This document shows positions 42,122 to 51,307 of a DNA stretch of 64,000 nt, one piece after another. The stretch comes from Candidatus Methylophosphatis haderslevensis. Its GTDB lineage: Bacteria > Pseudomonadota > Gammaproteobacteria > Burkholderiales > Rhodocyclaceae. Position 1 is the stretch's first letter. The number at the start of each line of letters is the position of its first letter. The notes below the pieces were generated by a model. It was not told the origin of the DNA. It did no database searches and worked only from the letters and a program-made list of their open reading frames with translations. The translations under genes were made by a program, and so were the position numbers. Location of the stretch: assembly GCA_016711925.1 (NCBI GenBank), contig JADJSA010000002.1:1-64000 (forward strand), given 5' to 3'.

Positions 42122-45100
42122 TTACTTGCGCGCGCTGCCCCCGGGCTCGGCCACCGCGGGCAGCGCGGCGACCGGGTGCCGTTGCCATCGATTGCGGACC
42201 AGCGCGATCGCATCATCGACGAAAGTGAATACCACCGGAATCACCAGCAGGCTGAGGAATGTCGAGGTGATCAGCCCGCCGATCACCACGATCGCCATCG
42301 GCGCGCGAAAACTCGGGTCGGTGCCCAGGCCAATGGCGATCGGCAGCATGCCCGCGCCCATCGCCACCGTGGTCATGACGATCGGGCGGGCGCGCTTGCG
42401 GCAGGCGTCGAGCAGCGCCTCCCAGCGGTCGAGGCCGTGGTCGCGGCGCGCCAGGATCACGTATTCGATCAGCAGGATCGAGTTCTTGGTGGCGATGCCC
42501 ATCAGCATGATCAGCCCGATCATCGACGGCATCGACAATGCCGTGTGGGTGATGAACAGCGCGAGGAACGCGCCCGGCACCGACAGCACCAGTGCGGCAA
42601 GAATCGTCGTAGGCTGGATGAAATCCTTGAACAGGAGCACCAGCACGATGTAGATGCACAGCACGCCGGTGGCCATCGCCAGACTGAAACTGGCGAACAG
42701 CTCGCCCATCGCTTCGGCATCGCCGACCGTGGTCTGGATCACGCCCGGCGGCAGCTTGGCAAGGCTCGGCAGCGCCAGCGCGCGGCTTTCCACTTCGCCG
42801 AGCGGCTGCTGATTCAGCTCGATCTCGAAATTGATGTTGCGCAGGCGGTCGTAGCGGTCGATCTGGGCCGGGCCGCTGTCGATCGCCAGCGTGGCGATGT
42901 TGCCGATCATCACCGGGCCGTGCCTGCCCGGCACCGTCATGCGCTCGAGCAGCGACAAATCCTGCCGTGCCGCGGGCCGGCAGCTTGACGATGATCGGCA
43001 CCTGCCGCTGCGACAGGTTGAGCTTGGCCAGCGCCTGATCGTAATCGCCCGCGGTGGCGATGCGCAGCGTATCGGCGATCGCCGCCGAGGTCACGCCGAG
43101 ATCGGCGGCCTTGGCAAAGTCCGGCCGCACCACGAGTTCCGGCCGCACCAGGCTCGCCGTCGTATTGATGTTGCCGATGCCCGGTATGGTGCGCAAGTCG
43201 CGCTCCACCTTGCGTGCATGTTCGGCCAGTGTCGCGCCGTCTTCGCTGGCCAGCACAAGCACATATTTCTCGCTCGACCCGCCGAAGCCGACCGTCACGC
43301 GCACGCCGGGCAGCACGGCCAGCGCCTCGCGCAGTTCGCGTTCGATGGTCTGCTTGGATATGCCGCGGCGTTCGCTGCGCGGCGTCAGATTGATGGTCAG
43401 CGTCGCTTTGCGCACTTCGGACGCGCCGCGCGGCATGAACGGATCGGAGCCCGACGCGCCGCCGCCAACCGCCGTGTAGACCATCTTCACCTGCGGATTC
43501 TTCTGCACGATCGCGCGCGCCTGTTCGGCCATCGACAGCGTCTGAGCGAATGTGCTACCGGGCGCGAGCGACAGGTACACCTGGGTCTGCGACAGATCGT
43601 CGGGCGGAATGAAGCCGGTCGGCAGCAGCGGCACCAGCGCGAAGGAGCCGAAGAAGAATCCTGCCGCCGCCAGCGTGGTCAGTATGCGGTGCTTCAGGCA
43701 CCACGCCGCCCAGCCGAGGTAGAGCGTGATCCAGCGCGGCTCGCCGTGCTGTTCGCGCGGCGGCTTGAGCAGGTAGGCCGCCATCATCGGCGTCAGCATG
43801 CGCGCGACCACCAGCGAAAAGAACACCGCGATCGCCGCGGTCCAGCCGAACTGCACGAAGAACTTGCCCGGCACGCCGCTCATGAACGCCGTCGGCAGAA
43901 ACACCGCGATCAGCGTGAACGTGGTGGCGATCACCGCCAGGCCGATTTCGTCGGCGGCCTCCATCGCCGCCTGGTAGGGCGTCTTGCCCATGCGCAGATG
44001 GCGCATGATGTTCTCGATCTCGACGATCGCATCATCGACCAGTATGCCGACCACCAGCGACATCGACAGCAGCGTCACCACGTTGATGGAAAAACCCATC
44101 AGGTACATCGCGCCGAAGGCCGGAATGATCGACAGCGGCAGCGCCGCGGCAGAGACCAGCGTGGCGCGCCAGTCGCGCAGGAACAGCCACACCACCAGCA
44201 CCGCCAGCAGTGCGCCTTCGATCAGCAGCCACATCGACCCTTGGTAGTTCTCCACCACCGGATCGACGAAGTTGAAGGCCTCGGTGATCTCGATGTCCGG
44301 GTGCTCGGCACGCAGCTTGGCCAGTTCCGCGCGCACGCCGTCGGCCACGTCGACCTCGCCCGCGCCGCGGCTGCGCGTGATCTCGAAGCCCACCACCGGC
44401 TTGCCGTTGAGCAGGGCTGCCGAGCGTTGCTCCTCCACCGTGTCGCTGACGCTGGCGACCTGGTCGAGCCGCACGCGCCGCCCGTCGGAGAGCGCGATTT
44501 CCATCCGCGCGAGTTCGCCGGCCGAACGCACGGTGGCGATCGTGCGCACCGACTGCTCGATGCCGCCGACATCGGAGCGGCCGCCCGAGGCGTCCTGCTG
44601 AATCTGCCGCAACTGGCGCGAAACGTCGGCCGCGGTGGCATTGAGCGCCAGCATCCGCGCCGGGTCGAGTTCGACGCGCACCTCGCGACTCACGCCGCCG
44701 ACGCGCGCCACCGCGCCGACGCCCTTGACGCTCAGCATGCGCCGCGACACCCCGTTGTCGACGAACCAGGACAGCGCCTCGTCGTCCATGCGCGACGAAG
44801 CAACGGTGTAGGTGAGGATCGGCGCGCCAGACAGGTTCATGCGCGAGATCACCGGGTCGCGCAGATCGCCCGGCAGATCGGAACGCACGCGCGAGACCGC
44901 ATCGCGCACATCGTCCACCGCCTCCTGGGTCGGCTTTTCCAGGCGGAACTCGACGGTCACGGTGACCAGCCCGTCCTGCACCTTGGTGTAGATGTGCTTG
45001 ACGCCCTGCAGCGTGGCGATCGAGTTCTCGAGCTTGCGCGCGACATCGGTTTCCATCTGCGCCGGCGCCGCGCCGGGCAGCGCCGCGCTGACCGTGACGG

Positions 45101-45230
45101 TGGGCAGATCGATGTCGGGGAACTGCTGGATCTTCATCGCCAGGAAAGACATCGTTCCCAGCAGGGTCAGCATGACGAACAGCAGGATCGCCGGAATCGG
45201 ATTGCGGATGGACCAGGCGGAGACGTTCAT
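42122..45230 (-). pseudogene. RND multidrug efflux inner-membrane transporter, one frameshift
   Basis: AcrB/MexB/MdtB-type pump. From the ATG at 45230: NVSAWSIRNPIPAILLFVML, PDIDLPTVTVSAALPGAAPA, and the proton-relay helix VVTLLSMSLVVGILVDDAIV (two adjacent Asp). The first frame ends near 42985 after SQRQVPIIVKLPA. The last 278 codons are in another frame (SLLERMTVPGRHGPVMIGNI, FLALFITHTALSMPSMIGLI and GLGTDPSFRAPMAIVVIGG), running to 42122. One missing or extra base in 'ctgccggcccgcggcacggc' explains the break. Full length would be about 1035 residues, normal. It overlaps the fusion-protein gene by 4 nt (ATGA). Either a sequencing slip or a recently killed pump. Confidence 0.88.
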
Positions 45231-46405
45231 CGGGCGGCCGCTTCCGGCCTGCCGGCCTCGGGTGCGATGCGCACGACGTCGCCATCGGCGAGAAAGCCGA
45301 CGCCGCCGGCCACCACCTGCGCATTGGCATCGAGCCCGCCGCTGATTTCGACGCGCTCGCCGTCGCGCCGGCCGACCGTGACCTTGGTCAGCGCCACCCG
45401 GTTGCCCTCTTCCAGTCGGAACACGTAGGCAAAGCCCTCCCGCAGCAGCACCGCCGACTGCGGCAAGCTCAGTGCGGTCGCCTGCCCGAGATCGAATTCG
45501 CCGCGCGCGAACATGCCGGCGCGAATGTCGCGGCCGGTCGCTTCGGTGGGCAGATCGACGTAGACCAGGCCGTTGCGCGTCTGCGGATCGACCGTCGGAC
45601 CAACCATGCGCAGTTTGCCGCTCACGCGAGTGCCGTTGGGCGTGGTGAGCGTGGCCACGGTGCCCGGGGTGAGGCGCGACAACTCGGCTTCGGTGACTTC
45701 GGCGCGCCACTCGAGGCGTCCGCCGCGGATCAGCTTGAACAGTTCCTGCCCTGGCTGGGTCAGCGAACCGGCCGCGGCGTTGCGCGCCGAAATGATGCCG
45801 GCATCGGGCGCGACGACCCGGGTCTGCGCCATGCGCACCTCATCGGCCTGCAGCTTGGCCCGCGCCGCGTTGACCCGCGCCACTGCGGTCTGTTCGGCGG
45901 TCAGGTACTGGTTGATCTGCTGCGCGCTGATCGCACCCGAGTTCTGCAACTGCCGCGCGCGTTCGGCGTTGGCGCGCGCTTCGGCCAGCGTGGCCTGCGC
46001 CTCGGCCAGCGCCGCCTTGCCCTGGGCCAGTTCCGCGGCCACGGTTTCGCCCGAAATCCGCGCCAGCACCTGGCCCTTTTTCACCCTGTCGCCGACATTC
46101 ACCAGCACCTCGGTGAGGCGGAAATTGCTGACCTCGGCGCCGATGATCGCCTCCTGCCACGCGACGATGCTGCCGTTGGCAGCCAGCGTGCGCGGCCAGT
46201 CGGCGCGCTGGGGTTTGGTCAGACTGACGGTCAGTGCCGGTTTGCCGGCCGCTGTCTGGCCGCCGTTCGAAGTTTCGGCGGTCGCTTTCGATTCCGCGGC
46301 GTGCCTGACCACCGCCCACACCGCCGTGGTGGCGAGCGCCACGGCAATCACTGCGGCCAGCGCTTTGGCGCGCCAGTCGCGCAAGTTGAAGAACGTCGAA
46401 CTCAT
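45227..46405 (-). CDS. RND efflux membrane fusion protein (periplasmic adaptor)
   Basis: 392 residues. One N-terminal membrane helix (LAAVIAVALATTAVWAVVRH), then barrel-sandwich segments (ANGSIVAWQEAIIGAEVSNF, VNVGDRVKKGQVLARISGET), a long alpha-hairpin coiled coil (ALAEAQATLAEARANAERAR), the second lipoyl half (VVAPDAGIISARNAAAGSLT), and a beta-barrel and membrane-proximal domain (LVYVDLPTEATGRDIRAGMF, ISGGLDANAQVVAGGVGFLA). It connects the pump to the outer-membrane channel. The start at 46405 overlaps the stop of the outer-membrane factor gene by 4 nt. Confidence 0.93.
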   Translation of the reverse strand: MSSTFFNLRDWRAKALAAVIAVALATTAVWAVVRHAAESKATAETSNGGQTAAGKPALTVSLTKPQRADWPRTLAANGSIVAWQEAIIGAEVSNFRLTEVLVNVGDRVKKGQVLARISGETVAAELAQGKAALAEAQATLAEARANAERARQLQNSGAISAQQINQYLTAEQTAVARVNAARAKLQADEVRMAQTRVVAPDAGIISARNAAAGSLTQPGQELFKLIRGGRLEWRAEVTEAELSRLTPGTVATLTTPNGTRVSGKLRMVGPTVDPQTRNGLVYVDLPTEATGRDIRAGMFARGEFDLGQATALSLPQSAVLLREGFAYVFRLEEGNRVALTKVTVGRRDGERVEISGGLDANAQVVAGGVGFLADGDVVRIAPEAGRPEAAAR

Positions 46406-47844
46406 GGTCGCGCCTCGATTCCGGAAACTTGCCAGGTGTGCGGCGCATGCGCATCCCATCCGCCGCCGACCGCCTTGTAGAGCGCAATCCAGGAAGCCAC
46501 CCGCTCGCGTTGCAGGTTGATGACGCCAGCATCGGCCGCCAGCGCCAGCCGGCGCGCGTCTTCCAGGTCGAGCAGGCTGCCGACGCCGATGTCCCAGCGC
46601 GCCCGCACGGCGCCGAAGAATTCGCGGTAACCCTGCGCCGCGCGCCGCGCATCGCTCTCGCGCCGGGTAGCGGCATCGAGTCGAACCAGCGCCTCTTCGA
46701 CCTCGCGCACCGCATCCTTCACGCGCTGGGTGTAGGCTGCACGCGCCAGTTCGTAGCGCGCGCGGGCGGCATCGACATTCGCGGCGCGGCGCCCGCCGTC
46801 GAGCAGCGGCAGCGACAGCGCCGGGCCGATCGACCAGTTGGTCCCGCTGGTGGTGGCGCCGGCAAAGCCGAGGGTGACGGCCGCGATGGTGCCCGAGAGC
46901 GACAGGCGCGGATAACGCTCCGCCTGCGCCGCCCCGATGTCGGCCGATGCGGCCGCCACCTCGTATTCCAGACCGGCCAGATCGGGGCGCTGGGCAAGCC
47001 ATTGCGCCGGCACTTGCGCGACGACGAACGCCGCCGGCTGCGCAACTTGTGCGCTGCGGCTTGCCAGGCGGGTTCGCAACCCCGGCTCGTCGATCGCGGT
47101 GAGGGCGACCAAGCTCTTGACCAGCACATCGCATTCGGCCTGTTGCGCGGCGCGGCGGCTTGCCGCGTCGGCGGCGCTCGCATCGGCCAACGCACCGTTG
47201 GCCGGTGTTTCGAATCCGGCGCCGACCTTGAGCCGCGTCAGTTCGGCGGTGCGCGATTGCGAACGGCTGTCCTCTTCATACACGCGCACCAGCGCTTCGC
47301 AGGCACGGTAGCCGACGAAGGTGGCGGCGACTTCCGCCGCGAGGCTGACGCGGGCGCTGTGCCAGCCGGTCACCGCGGCATCGGCACGCGCGCTGGCCGC
47401 CGCGACCTGATTGCGGTTGAGGCCGAACAGATCGATCTCCCATCTGGCATCGAGGCCGAGCGAGGTGGTGGTGCTAAGCAGGCTCGCCGGCACCACCGCC
47501 AGCGCCTTGCTGCGCGTGGCGCTGGCGGCCGCGCCGATCTGCGGCCAGAGCGCGCCGCCGCTGGCGCGCAGGTTGGCGCGCGCTTCGGCGATGCGCGCCG
47601 CCGCCTGCGCCAGCGAGCCGTGTTCGCGCTGCGCGGCATCGATCAGCTCGTTCAGATCGGGATCGTCGAACTGCGACCACCACTGCCCGAGCTGCGACGC
47701 TTCGCCTCCATGCGGCAAAGGCGCAGACCAGCTAGCCGGCAGGCGCGGCGCTGCCGGCGCGCCGGGCGGCGATACTGCGCAGCCGGCCAGCGCGGCAGCG
47801 CAGAGTACGCCAGCGAAAGTGTTAGCGCGCGGGTGGCTTGGCAT
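46402..47844 (-). CDS. outer-membrane efflux lipoprotein, NodT/OprM family
   Basis: 480 residues from the ATG at 47844 (a TTG at 47853 is also possible). Lipoprotein signal with lipobox-like LCAAALAGC. Two OEP repeats: LASRSAQVAQPAAFVVAQVP and AQWLAQRPDLAGLEYEVAAA with RYPRLSLSGTIAAV, plus ELTRLKVGAGFETPANGALA and ARWDIGVGSLLDLEDARRLA. The family has about 450-490 residues. Forms the trimeric TolC-like channel of the RND system. It overlaps the tail of the TetR gene by 23 nt, so the order regulator-channel-adaptor-pump is one operon. Confidence 0.92.
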   Translation of the reverse strand: MPSHPRANTFAGVLCAAALAGCAVSPPGAPAAPRLPASWSAPLPHGGEASQLGQWWSQFDDPDLNELIDAAQREHGSLAQAAARIAEARANLRASGGALWPQIGAAASATRSKALAVVPASLLSTTTSLGLDARWEIDLFGLNRNQVAAASARADAAVTGWHSARVSLAAEVAATFVGYRACEALVRVYEEDSRSQSRTAELTRLKVGAGFETPANGALADASAADAASRRAAQQAECDVLVKSLVALTAIDEPGLRTRLASRSAQVAQPAAFVVAQVPAQWLAQRPDLAGLEYEVAAASADIGAAQAERYPRLSLSGTIAAVTLGFAGATTSGTNWSIGPALSLPLLDGGRRAANVDAARARYELARAAYTQRVKDAVREVEEALVRLDAATRRESDARRAAQGYREFFGAVRARWDIGVGSLLDLEDARRLALAADAGVINLQRERVASWIALYKAVGGGWDAHAPHTWQVSGIEARP

Positions 47845-48574
47845 CTCGGGCAATCCGTTTTGTCGGCAACGGCCGACGCCGCACCTGTTCGTGGGCGAGC
47901 AGGGCCGCGCTGTAGTCGACCAGCCGATCGACGATGCGTTCGCTAGCGTCGGCGCGGTTGAGCACCTCCGGCGCGAGCAGGCGCAGGAATTCGCGCGAAC
48001 TGCAGTAGTCGTTGGCCATCGCGATCATGGCGAAGGCGAGTTGATGCAACTCGGCATCCGGCGCCGCGAGGCCGCAGTGGCGCGACAGCAATCCGGCCAG
48101 GGTCTCGTGCAGCGGGGCGATTTCGCGCGCGACGATGTCGCGGAAGATCGGCGAGGGTTCGAGCATTTCGCGCAAGTGCAGGCGCGCGACTTGCAGTTCG
48201 TGGTCGTCGTCCTTGAGGGCGATGCCGACCAGCGGCGCGAGAATCCGGCGGATGGCCTGCGCGAACGGCTGCGCCGGATCGCCGAAGTCGCCGAACTGCG
48301 CGGTGATCGCCTGAATCGGCCCCATCAGCGCGGCGCGGTACAGGCCATCCTTGTCGCCGAAGTAATAGTGGATCGCCGCCAGGTTGACGCCCGCGGTCTG
48401 GCAGATTTCGCGCGTGGTGGCGCCGGCGAAACCCTTGGCGGCAAAGATGCGCGTCGCCACCTTGATCAGTTGTTCGCGGGTGGCCGCGCCCTTGTCGTGC
48501 GCCCCCGCCCGGCTTCGCGCCGTGGAGCGCGTGTCGAGGTTCCCGTCGGTCGGGGTCAAAGGCAGCTTGCTCAT
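47822..48574 (-). CDS. TetR/AcrR family regulator (CecR-like)
   Basis: 250 residues. The N-terminal HTH is ATRIFAAKGFAGATTREICQ, then GVNLAAIHYYFGDKDGLYRA (LAAIHYYFGDKxGLY is typical of TetR). The C-terminal domain resembles the DUF1956/CecR ligand domain (LHLREMLEPSPIFRDIVARE, FAMIAMANDYCSSREFLRLL). First gene of the efflux operon and probably its own repressor. The start at 48574 (MSKLPLTPTDGNLD) is the only ATG near the HTH; an upstream palindromic operator was not found with confidence. Confidence 0.9.
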   Translation of the reverse strand: MSKLPLTPTDGNLDTRSTARSRAGAHDKGAATREQLIKVATRIFAAKGFAGATTREICQTAGVNLAAIHYYFGDKDGLYRAALMGPIQAITAQFGDFGDPAQPFAQAIRRILAPLVGIALKDDDHELQVARLHLREMLEPSPIFRDIVAREIAPLHETLAGLLSRHCGLAAPDAELHQLAFAMIAMANDYCSSREFLRLLAPEVLNRADASERIVDRLVDYSAALLAHEQVRRRPLPTKRIARDAKPPAR

Positions 48575-48661
48575 GATGGAGACAAGCCTAACACAAAATC
48601 AATCGACTGACTGAATTTGGCGTCCACGACTGCGTGCTGCACACCCACCGGCCTGCGAGGC

Positions 48662-48781
48662 GCATGGACAGGGCTTGTGCAGGCAGGCAAGCCTGGAAGG
48701 CGCATGGACAGGACCTGCGCGGGCAGGCACGCATGGAAGGCGCATGGATAGGCGCTGCTGGCGATGCCATGGCGGAGCAGC
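48662..48781 (+). repeat. 40-nt tandem repeat, two full units plus a partial third
   Basis: Units start at 48662, 48702 and 48742 with GCATGGACAGG, GCATGGACAGG and GCATGGATAGG; the core CTGGAAGGCGCATGGACAGG spans the junction of the first two. The middle parts vary (GCTTGTGCAGGCAGGCAAGC and ACCTGCGCGGGCAGGCACGC). Period is exactly 40 nt. No spacer-like unique segments of fixed length exist, so this is a tandem repeat, not CRISPR. It lies between the TetR start and tRNA-Ser. Confidence 0.75.
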
Positions 48782-48877
48782 GATTTCCGCCAGCCGCCCG
48801 TCGCGGGCGTGCAGTCCCGGCGCACTCCCCGAGGCGCCTTCAGCGCAAACAGCGCCGGGCCAAGCGATTGTATTGAT

Positions 48878-48965
48878 TGGCGGAAGCGGTGAGATTCGAA
48901 CTCACGGATGGTTGCCCATCGCCGGTTTTCAAGACCGGTGCCTTAAACCGCTCGGCCACGCTTCC
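48878..48965 (-). tRNA. tRNA-Ser (TGA)
   Basis: 88 nt with encoded CCA: acceptor GGAAGCG/CGCTTCC, D-arm GGCCGAGCGGTTTAAGGC, anticodon loop CTTGAAA (anticodon TGA), a long variable arm as required for tRNA-Ser (GATGGGCAACCATC), and T-loop GAGTTCGAATCTC. It decodes UCA and probably other UCN codons. Standard in every respect. Confidence 0.96.
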
Positions 48966-49173
48966 TGCATTGGTCCTCGACTGCGGCCCGTTCTGCCGCC
49001 ATGCCAGACTTCCGAGGCGGGAATTCTAGCCTGAAGCGGCCGGCGCCGGATCCGCCGCCCCGGATTGTCATACAATGCGCCGGTCGACCGCGGCGCAACC
49101 GTGTCGCGAAACTTTATGATGCGCCGCACGGTCTCAGCAGCGTCTCGTTCGCGTGACAAACCGGAGGAAACAG

Positions 49174-49863
49174 ATGCAACCGCAATTTCACAATATCGGC
49201 AGTTCCACCCAGGTTCTGGTTTCGCAGAACCGCGTACTGCGCAACACCTATATGCTGCTGGCGCTTACTCTGGTACCGACGGTAATCGGCGCCATGCTGG
49301 GCGTGCAGATGAAATTCACCTTCTTCGCCGGCAGTCCGATGATCTCGTTTCTGGTGTTCCTCGGCGTCGCCTTCGCGTTCATGTGGGGCATCGAGCGCAA
49401 CAAGAACAGCGGCCTGGGCGTGGCGCTGCTGCTGGGCTTCACCTTCTTCATGGGGTTGATGCTCTCGCGCATCCTGCAGGTGGCGCTCGGCCTGTCCAAC
49501 GGCGGCACGCTCATCGCCATGGCAGGCGTCGGAACCAGCGCGATCTTCTTCACGCTGGCCGGCATCGCCACGGTGACGAAGAAGGATTTCAGCTTCATGG
49601 GCAAGTTTCTGTTCGTCGGCGTGATCGTTCTGCTGCTCGCGATGGTGGCCAACATCTTCTTCCAGATTCCGGCGCTGGCGCTGACCATCTCGGCGGTGGC
49701 GGTGCTGCTGTTCTCGGCCTACATCCTGTACGACGTCAGCCGGATCGTCACCGGCGGCGAGACCAATTATGTGTCGGCCACGCTGGCCTTGTACCTCGAC
49801 GTATACAACGTCTTCGTCAGCCTGCTCCACCTGCTGATGGCATTCGGCGGCGAACGCGACTGA
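49174..49863 (+). CDS. BI-1/YccA family membrane protein
   Basis: 229 residues, about seven membrane helices. The start at 49174 has a strong GGAGGAAA. Signature parts: QVLVSQNRVLRNTYMLLALT, SPMISFLVFLGVAFAFMWGI, KDFSFMGKFLFVGVIVLLLA and the C-terminal ILYDVSRIVTGGETNYVSAT, then LYLDVYNVFVSLLHLLM with the conserved Asp pair seen in Bax inhibitor-1 channels. In E. coli YccA modulates FtsH. Ends at a clear terminator. Intact. Confidence 0.93.
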   Translation: MQPQFHNIGSSTQVLVSQNRVLRNTYMLLALTLVPTVIGAMLGVQMKFTFFAGSPMISFLVFLGVAFAFMWGIERNKNSGLGVALLLGFTFFMGLMLSRILQVALGLSNGGTLIAMAGVGTSAIFFTLAGIATVTKKDFSFMGKFLFVGVIVLLLAMVANIFFQIPALALTISAVAVLLFSAYILYDVSRIVTGGETNYVSATLALYLDVYNVFVSLLHLLMAFGGERD

Positions 49864-49886
49864 GCGGTACCGATTCGCTTCACCAA

Positions 49887-49909
49887 GGGCGGCGCGGGCC
49901 GCCCTTTTT
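49887..49909 (+). terminator. rho-independent terminator of the BI-1 gene
   Basis: GGGCGGC, loop GCGG, GCCGCCC then TTTTT, 23 nt past the stop. It probably serves only the plus strand, since the minus-strand T-run is just two bases. Confidence 0.88.
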
Positions 49910-49919
49910 CGTGCACCGC

Positions 49920-51227
49920 TCAGCCGCGCTCGAAGTGGGCGATCGATTCCACATGCGAAGTCTGCGGGAACATGTTGGCGATGCCCGCGCCGCGCAGGCG
50001 GTAGGCTTTTTCGTGCACCAGCACGGCGGCATCGCGGGCCAGGGTAGCCGGATTGCATGACACATAGACGATGCGTGCCGGCGCATCGTCGCCCAGCGAC
50101 TTGACCAGTTCGACCGCACCTTCGCGCGGCGGATCGATCAGCATCTTGTCGAAGCGGCCGAGCGCCGCCAGCGCCTCGGGCGTGATCTCGAACAGGTTGG
50201 CAACGCGGAACTCGCTGCGCCGAGCCAGATCATTGGCGCGCGCATTGTGTTCGGCGCGCAGCGTCAGCGCGCGGCTGCCTTCAACCCCGACCGCCTGCGC
50301 GCCGCGGCGCACCATCGGCAGCGTGAAATTGCCGAGACCGCAGAACATGTCGGCAATGCGCTCGCCCGGTTGCGGATCGAGCAACTGCATGGCGCGCCGA
50401 ACCAGCATCCGGTTGATGGCAAAATTCACCTGGGTGAATTCGGTCGGGCGAAAGTCCATGCGCAATGCAAATTCGGGCAGCGCGTACCACAGTCGTTCGG
50501 CGGCGTCGGCATCCAGCGGCGTCACGCTGTCGGGTCCGGCCGGTTGCAGCCACCAGTCGATCGCATGCCGTGCAGCGAATCCGCGCAGCAGCGCCAGATC
50601 GGCGTCGTTCAGCGGTTCGAGGTGCCGCAGCACGAGCGCAGTGGCGGCATCGCCCACCGCGACTTCGATCTGCGGCAGGCGGTCGGGGCGCGACATGGCA
50701 GCGATCAGGGCGCGCAGGCGCGGCAGCAACGCCGACAGGTGCGGCGGCAGGATCTCGCAACTGGTCATGTCGGCCACGTAGCTGCTGCGCCGCTCGTGAA
50801 AGCCGACCAGCACGCCACCCTTCTTCGGGACCAGCCGCACCGATACGCGGGCGCGGTAGCGATAGCCCCAGGGCATGCCGTGGATGGCGGGAAACAGCAC
50901 GTCGGCACGCAGGCGCGCCAGATGCCACAGCGCATCCTCGAGCACCCGCTGCTTGACCGCCGCCTGGCCGGGCGCGTCGAGATGCTGCATGCTGCAACCG
51001 CCGCAGATGCCGAACCAGCGACAGCGCGGCGCTACCCGCTGCGCGCTCGGCTCGACGATGCGCACCGTCTGCGCCAGTTCGTAGCTGGTCTTCTTGCGGT
51101 AGCTCGCGTATTCGACCAGCTCGCCGGTCAGGGCACCATCGACAAATATCGTCTTGCCATCGACATGGGTGACGCCGCGACCTTCATGTTCGAGCGATTC
51201 GATGCGGGCGATCTGCGCGGCGGCCAT
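49920..51227 (-). CDS. rlmD: 23S rRNA (uracil-1939-C5) methyltransferase RlmD
   Basis: 435 residues. N-terminal TRAM domain (RIESLEHEGRGVTHVDGKTI). The 4Fe-4S cluster cysteines lie in CRWFGICGGCSMQHLD, with a distal Cys in ADMTSCEILPP. The methyltransferase core has ADMFCGLGNFTLPMVRRGAQ, AQAVGVEGS and the nucleophile Cys in RIVYVSCNPATLARD. This is the RumA/RlmD pattern rather than TrmA or RlmC. Start 51227; the upstream 80 nt hold the roxA-like promoter on the other strand. Intact. Confidence 0.93.
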   Translation of the reverse strand: MAAAQIARIESLEHEGRGVTHVDGKTIFVDGALTGELVEYASYRKKTSYELAQTVRIVEPSAQRVAPRCRWFGICGGCSMQHLDAPGQAAVKQRVLEDALWHLARLRADVLFPAIHGMPWGYRYRARVSVRLVPKKGGVLVGFHERRSSYVADMTSCEILPPHLSALLPRLRALIAAMSRPDRLPQIEVAVGDAATALVLRHLEPLNDADLALLRGFAARHAIDWWLQPAGPDSVTPLDADAAERLWYALPEFALRMDFRPTEFTQVNFAINRMLVRRAMQLLDPQPGERIADMFCGLGNFTLPMVRRGAQAVGVEGSRALTLRAEHNARANDLARRSEFRVANLFEITPEALAALGRFDKMLIDPPREGAVELVKSLGDDAPARIVYVSCNPATLARDAAVLVHEKAYRLRGAGIANMFPQTSHVESIAHFERG

Positions 51228-51295
51228 TGGGGAACTCGTGAAAACGGGCCTCGATTGTAGCCGCAGCCGGCACCGGCCCGCGCCGGTCCGCTGGG

Positions 51296-51301
51296 TATAA
51301 T
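51296..51301 (+). promoter_or_regulatory. -10 box directly before the RoxA-like gene
   Basis: A perfect TATAAT whose last base lies 6 nt before the ATG at 51308. Transcription would start at or next to the A of the ATG, giving a leaderless mRNA. No -35 box and no ribosome site are seen, which fits. Confidence 0.6.
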
Positions 51302-51307
51302 CGCCGC

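Noticed and set aside
42176..45428. Very long plus-strand open frames opposite the RND genes
   Set aside because: High-GC shadow frames rich in Arg/His/Gln with no motif and no ribosome site; the minus-strand RND proteins are clear.
48662..48781. Repeat array as a CRISPR
   Set aside because: Units are directly adjacent with a 40-nt period and partly variable middles, there is no fixed spacer plus repeat layout, and no cas genes are near.
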